The position numbers were made by a program, and so were the translations under genes. The notes under the pieces are model-generated. The model had not been told where the DNA came from and searched no databases. It worked only from the letters and a program-made list of their open reading frames with translations. From Microvirga calopogonii (GTDB lineage Bacteria; Pseudomonadota; Alphaproteobacteria; Rhizobiales; Beijerinckiaceae): a stretch of DNA of 64,000 nt. Below are positions 62,318-64,000 of this stretch, piece after piece. The stretch is taken from assembly GCF_003347665.1 (NCBI RefSeq), contig NZ_QDGA01000005.1, positions 124,001 to 188,000 on the forward strand, written 5' to 3'. The number at the start of each line of letters is the position of its first letter. Position 1 is the stretch's first letter.

Positions 62318-64000
62318 TCAGATGAGGTAGAAGCTCGCGTGGGTCAAAGCCTGCTTCACACCGTTCTCGTTGATCGTGGCGAACAGGATCGGTTTGATGT
62401 CTCTCGTCGCGCCGCCCGTTCCGTCGAGGTCGTAGAAGAGACGCCCGGTCGCCTGGTCGTAGATGATCCGGTCGTCCTGATCCTGGGCTTGAGTGCCGAG
62501 CGCGAAGGCGCTGGCGCTGAGCTGGCCGAGCCCGAGGCCGGTAAAGATCTTGTGCGAGAGGTAGATCCGGTCCCCGTCGGCGAGGCTGAAATCCAGGATC
62601 GAATCGGCCGTCGTCTTCATCACGACCGTATCGAAGACGAAAGTGTCCGCTCCAGCGCCGCCTGTCAGGACATCGCGCCCCTCGCCGCCGAACAGGGTGT
62701 CGTTCCCGTCCGCACCGTTGATCGTGTCGCCCATGTTGCCGCCGCGGATGACGTTGTCCCCGCTGTTGCCGACCACGTTCTCGCGACGCTGGTCTTCGAC
62801 GGTGATCGTGAAAGTCTTGTTCACCGTCTCAAACCCGTCGCTGACCGCGATGGTAACGGACAACTGGTCATGCTGCTCGAAGTCGATCTTCGTCGCGTCC
62901 TTGACGCGGAGTTGGCCGTTCACGAGTTCGACGCTGCCGCCGGCATCGTCGAGAAGAGTGTAGGACAGGGCCGTCCCGTTCGGATCGCTGGCCGAGACCA
63001 ACCCGATGACATGCCCTTCACCGACATTTTCCTCAACCAGGGAATTCGAGAGCTGAAGGTTCGTCGGAGCCTTGTTGATGTCCGCGACGGCGATGGAAAT
63101 GTTGCCGGTCGTGAGGCCGCCATGCCCGTCCGATGCCGTCACGCTGTAAGTGAAGCTGGAGTTCTGCGCGACCTGGATGAGCTTCTGATCGCGAACGACA
63201 ACCAAGTTGTTGACGATCTCGAACCGTCCATCCGCGCTGATCAGGCCATTGGAGCCGGCCAGGGCCTGACTGAAGGTATAGGTGAGCGTATCGCCGTTCG
63301 GGTCGCTGGCCGAAAGAGTGCCGACCTGGCTGCCGGTGGCTGCCATGTCGCTGATCGATCCGCCCGTCAGCTGAGGCGCGGCGGGCGCGATGTTCGTTGC
63401 AAGAGACGTGATGGCGATGTTGCCGACCGACTGACCTGCGACCCCTTCATCGTCGACGATGGAGATCGTGAAGTGCGTCGTCTGCGGAGAGCCGACGGGA
63501 GCGACCCTATCAGTCGGATTGAACTGGAGCGCCTGAATGGCCGCCTGGACCTCAGCAACCGTCCCTTTCACCGTATAGGTTCCAGCAATCCGGTCGTAGT
63601 TGCCCGGGCCTACATTGGTGAACCCGCCCTTGGAAGCGAGGTCCATGGTGATGGTCACCGTCACTTCCGCGCTGTCATCCGCGATTGTCACATTCCTAAA
63701 TGGTGACGCAAGGTCCGTATCGGCGATCGTTTCGGCCACGGGAGTGTCGACGCCGCCGATGACTGGCGTCTGGTTCTGGTGGATTCTGCCATGAACCGAG
63801 TCGACGCTGATATTGGTGTTCGGAGCGGTCGAAAGGCCGCCTGCATCCGTCACCACGATTGTGAAATGCGAAGTCTCGATGCTGCCGTTCTCTGCATCGG
63901 AGCGAATGGCCGGATTGTATTGCAGGGCCTGCACGGCGGCCTGCGCGTCCGCCGCCGAACCGATGAACGTGAAGATTCCGGTCTCCTCATTGTAGTTACC
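62318..64000 (-). CDS. Cadherin-like/RTX calcium-binding secreted protein, C-terminal part (runs off right edge)
   Basis: The 561 C-terminal residues of a larger protein; the frame is open across the right edge. From N to C it has two homologous modules (GNYNEETGIFTFIGSAADAQ... and GPGNYDRIAGTYTVKGTVAE..., each with VQAAIQALQ-type helix and TTHFTI strand), two cadherin-like domains (SDPNGDTLTYTFSQ and SDPNGTALSYTLLD calcium motifs), and RTX nonapeptides (GNSGDNVIRGG, GADGNDTLFGGEGRD). The serralysin-type C-terminus ends DGDRIYLSH...FYLI. This is a substrate of a type I secretion system and probably an adhesin or biofilm protein. No secretion genes are in the window. Confidence 0.88.
   Translation of the reverse strand, partial: GNYNEETGIFTFIGSAADAQAAVQALQYNPAIRSDAENGSIETSHFTIVVTDAGGLSTAPNTNISVDSVHGRIHQNQTPVIGGVDTPVAETIADTDLASPFRNVTIADDSAEVTVTITMDLASKGGFTNVGPGNYDRIAGTYTVKGTVAEVQAAIQALQFNPTDRVAPVGSPQTTHFTISIVDDEGVAGQSVGNIAITSLATNIAPAAPQLTGGSISDMAATGSQVGTLSASDPNGDTLTYTFSQALAGSNGLISADGRFEIVNNLVVVRDQKLIQVAQNSSFTYSVTASDGHGGLTTGNISIAVADINKAPTNLQLSNSLVEENVGEGHVIGLVSASDPNGTALSYTLLDDAGGSVELVNGQLRVKDATKIDFEQHDQLSVTIAVSDGFETVNKTFTITVEDQRRENVVGNSGDNVIRGGNMGDTINGADGNDTLFGGEGRDVLTGGAGADTFVFDTVVMKTTADSILDFSLADGDRIYLSHKIFTGLGLGQLSASAFALGTQAQDQDDRIIYDQATGRLFYDLDGTGGATRDIKPILFATINENGVKQALTHASFYLI

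Noticed and set aside
62690..62760. Short periodic repeats resembling a CRISPR or tandem repeat
   Set aside because: They encode RTX glycine/aspartate nonapeptides in frame and vary in sequence, so they are protein repeats.

Overview
This 64 kb window is a chromosomal stretch of a GC-rich alphaproteobacterium, most likely of the order Hyphomicrobiales (Rhizobiales) and possibly close to Methylobacteriaceae/Microvirga. The lineage call is an inference from gene content. Order-typical markers are an AcpXL/FabZXL/FabF/AdhXL/LpxXL cluster for very-long-chain fatty acids of lipid A, an IalB-family protein, a 1607-residue NAD-glutamate dehydrogenase, the redox two-component pair ActS/ActR (RegB/RegA), MmcB, DUF2794, DUF1223 and DUF4153 proteins, and abundant Rhizobiales-type palindromic intergenic repeats. 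No phage, transposase, integrase, CRISPR array or conjugation gene was seen.

Layout. 0-4.4 kb: partial DUF429 gene, a citrate-lyase-beta-like enzyme, an unknown small gene, a CnoX-type thioredoxin / LON-domain / Trm112 operon and a ProX editing protein. 4.5-11 kb: tRNA-Gly(GCC) with terminator, a lone AAA ATPase, an orphan AceE-like thiamine-diphosphate enzyme, a LysE exporter and an MsbA-like ABC exporter. 11-20 kb: a tyrosine-phosphatase-like protein, then the VLCFA-lipid A cluster (acpXL to lpxXL), in which one of the two ketosynthases has lost its catalytic residues and an unrelated helical-repeat gene is inserted, then a DUF1223 protein. 20-24 kb: two TPM-domain proteins plus LemA (transcribed as one unit), a second LysE exporter, and a structured intergenic region behind a strong promoter. 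24-33 kb: RlmN, IalB, a candidate trans-acting sRNA, YkvA-like protein, SDR, GFA enzyme, pterin dehydratase, YeiH transporter, histidine phosphatase, ABM monooxygenase, ThpR. 33-40 kb: NAD-GDH, an HxlR regulator divergent from a zinc-type reductase, and a repeat- and terminator-rich intergenic block. 40-50 kb: DUF2794, SDR, GNAT, DHA2-type MFS pump, BAX-inhibitor-like protein, the conserved YbbP/YbbA ABC system divergent from a TesA-like esterase, and an aldo/keto reductase. 50-64 kb: YbjQ, UMF1-type MFS, TPR protein, double GNAT, MmcB, ActR/ActS, PHA depolymerase, SprT-like metalloprotein, DUF4153 membrane protein, a chemoreceptor and the C-terminal part of a secreted cadherin/RTX protein running off the right edge.

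The coherent pathways are envelope-directed: the XL cluster makes and attaches the C28-type acyl chain of lipid A, and the ABC exporter, LemA/TPM and IalB products also work at the membrane. The points most worth a second look are three putative non-coding RNAs (near 23.2-23.5, 27.5-27.6 and 39.75-39.9 kb), the catalytically empty ketosynthase partner, the inserted helical-repeat gene, and six intergenic repeats that all share one composite two-hairpin design.
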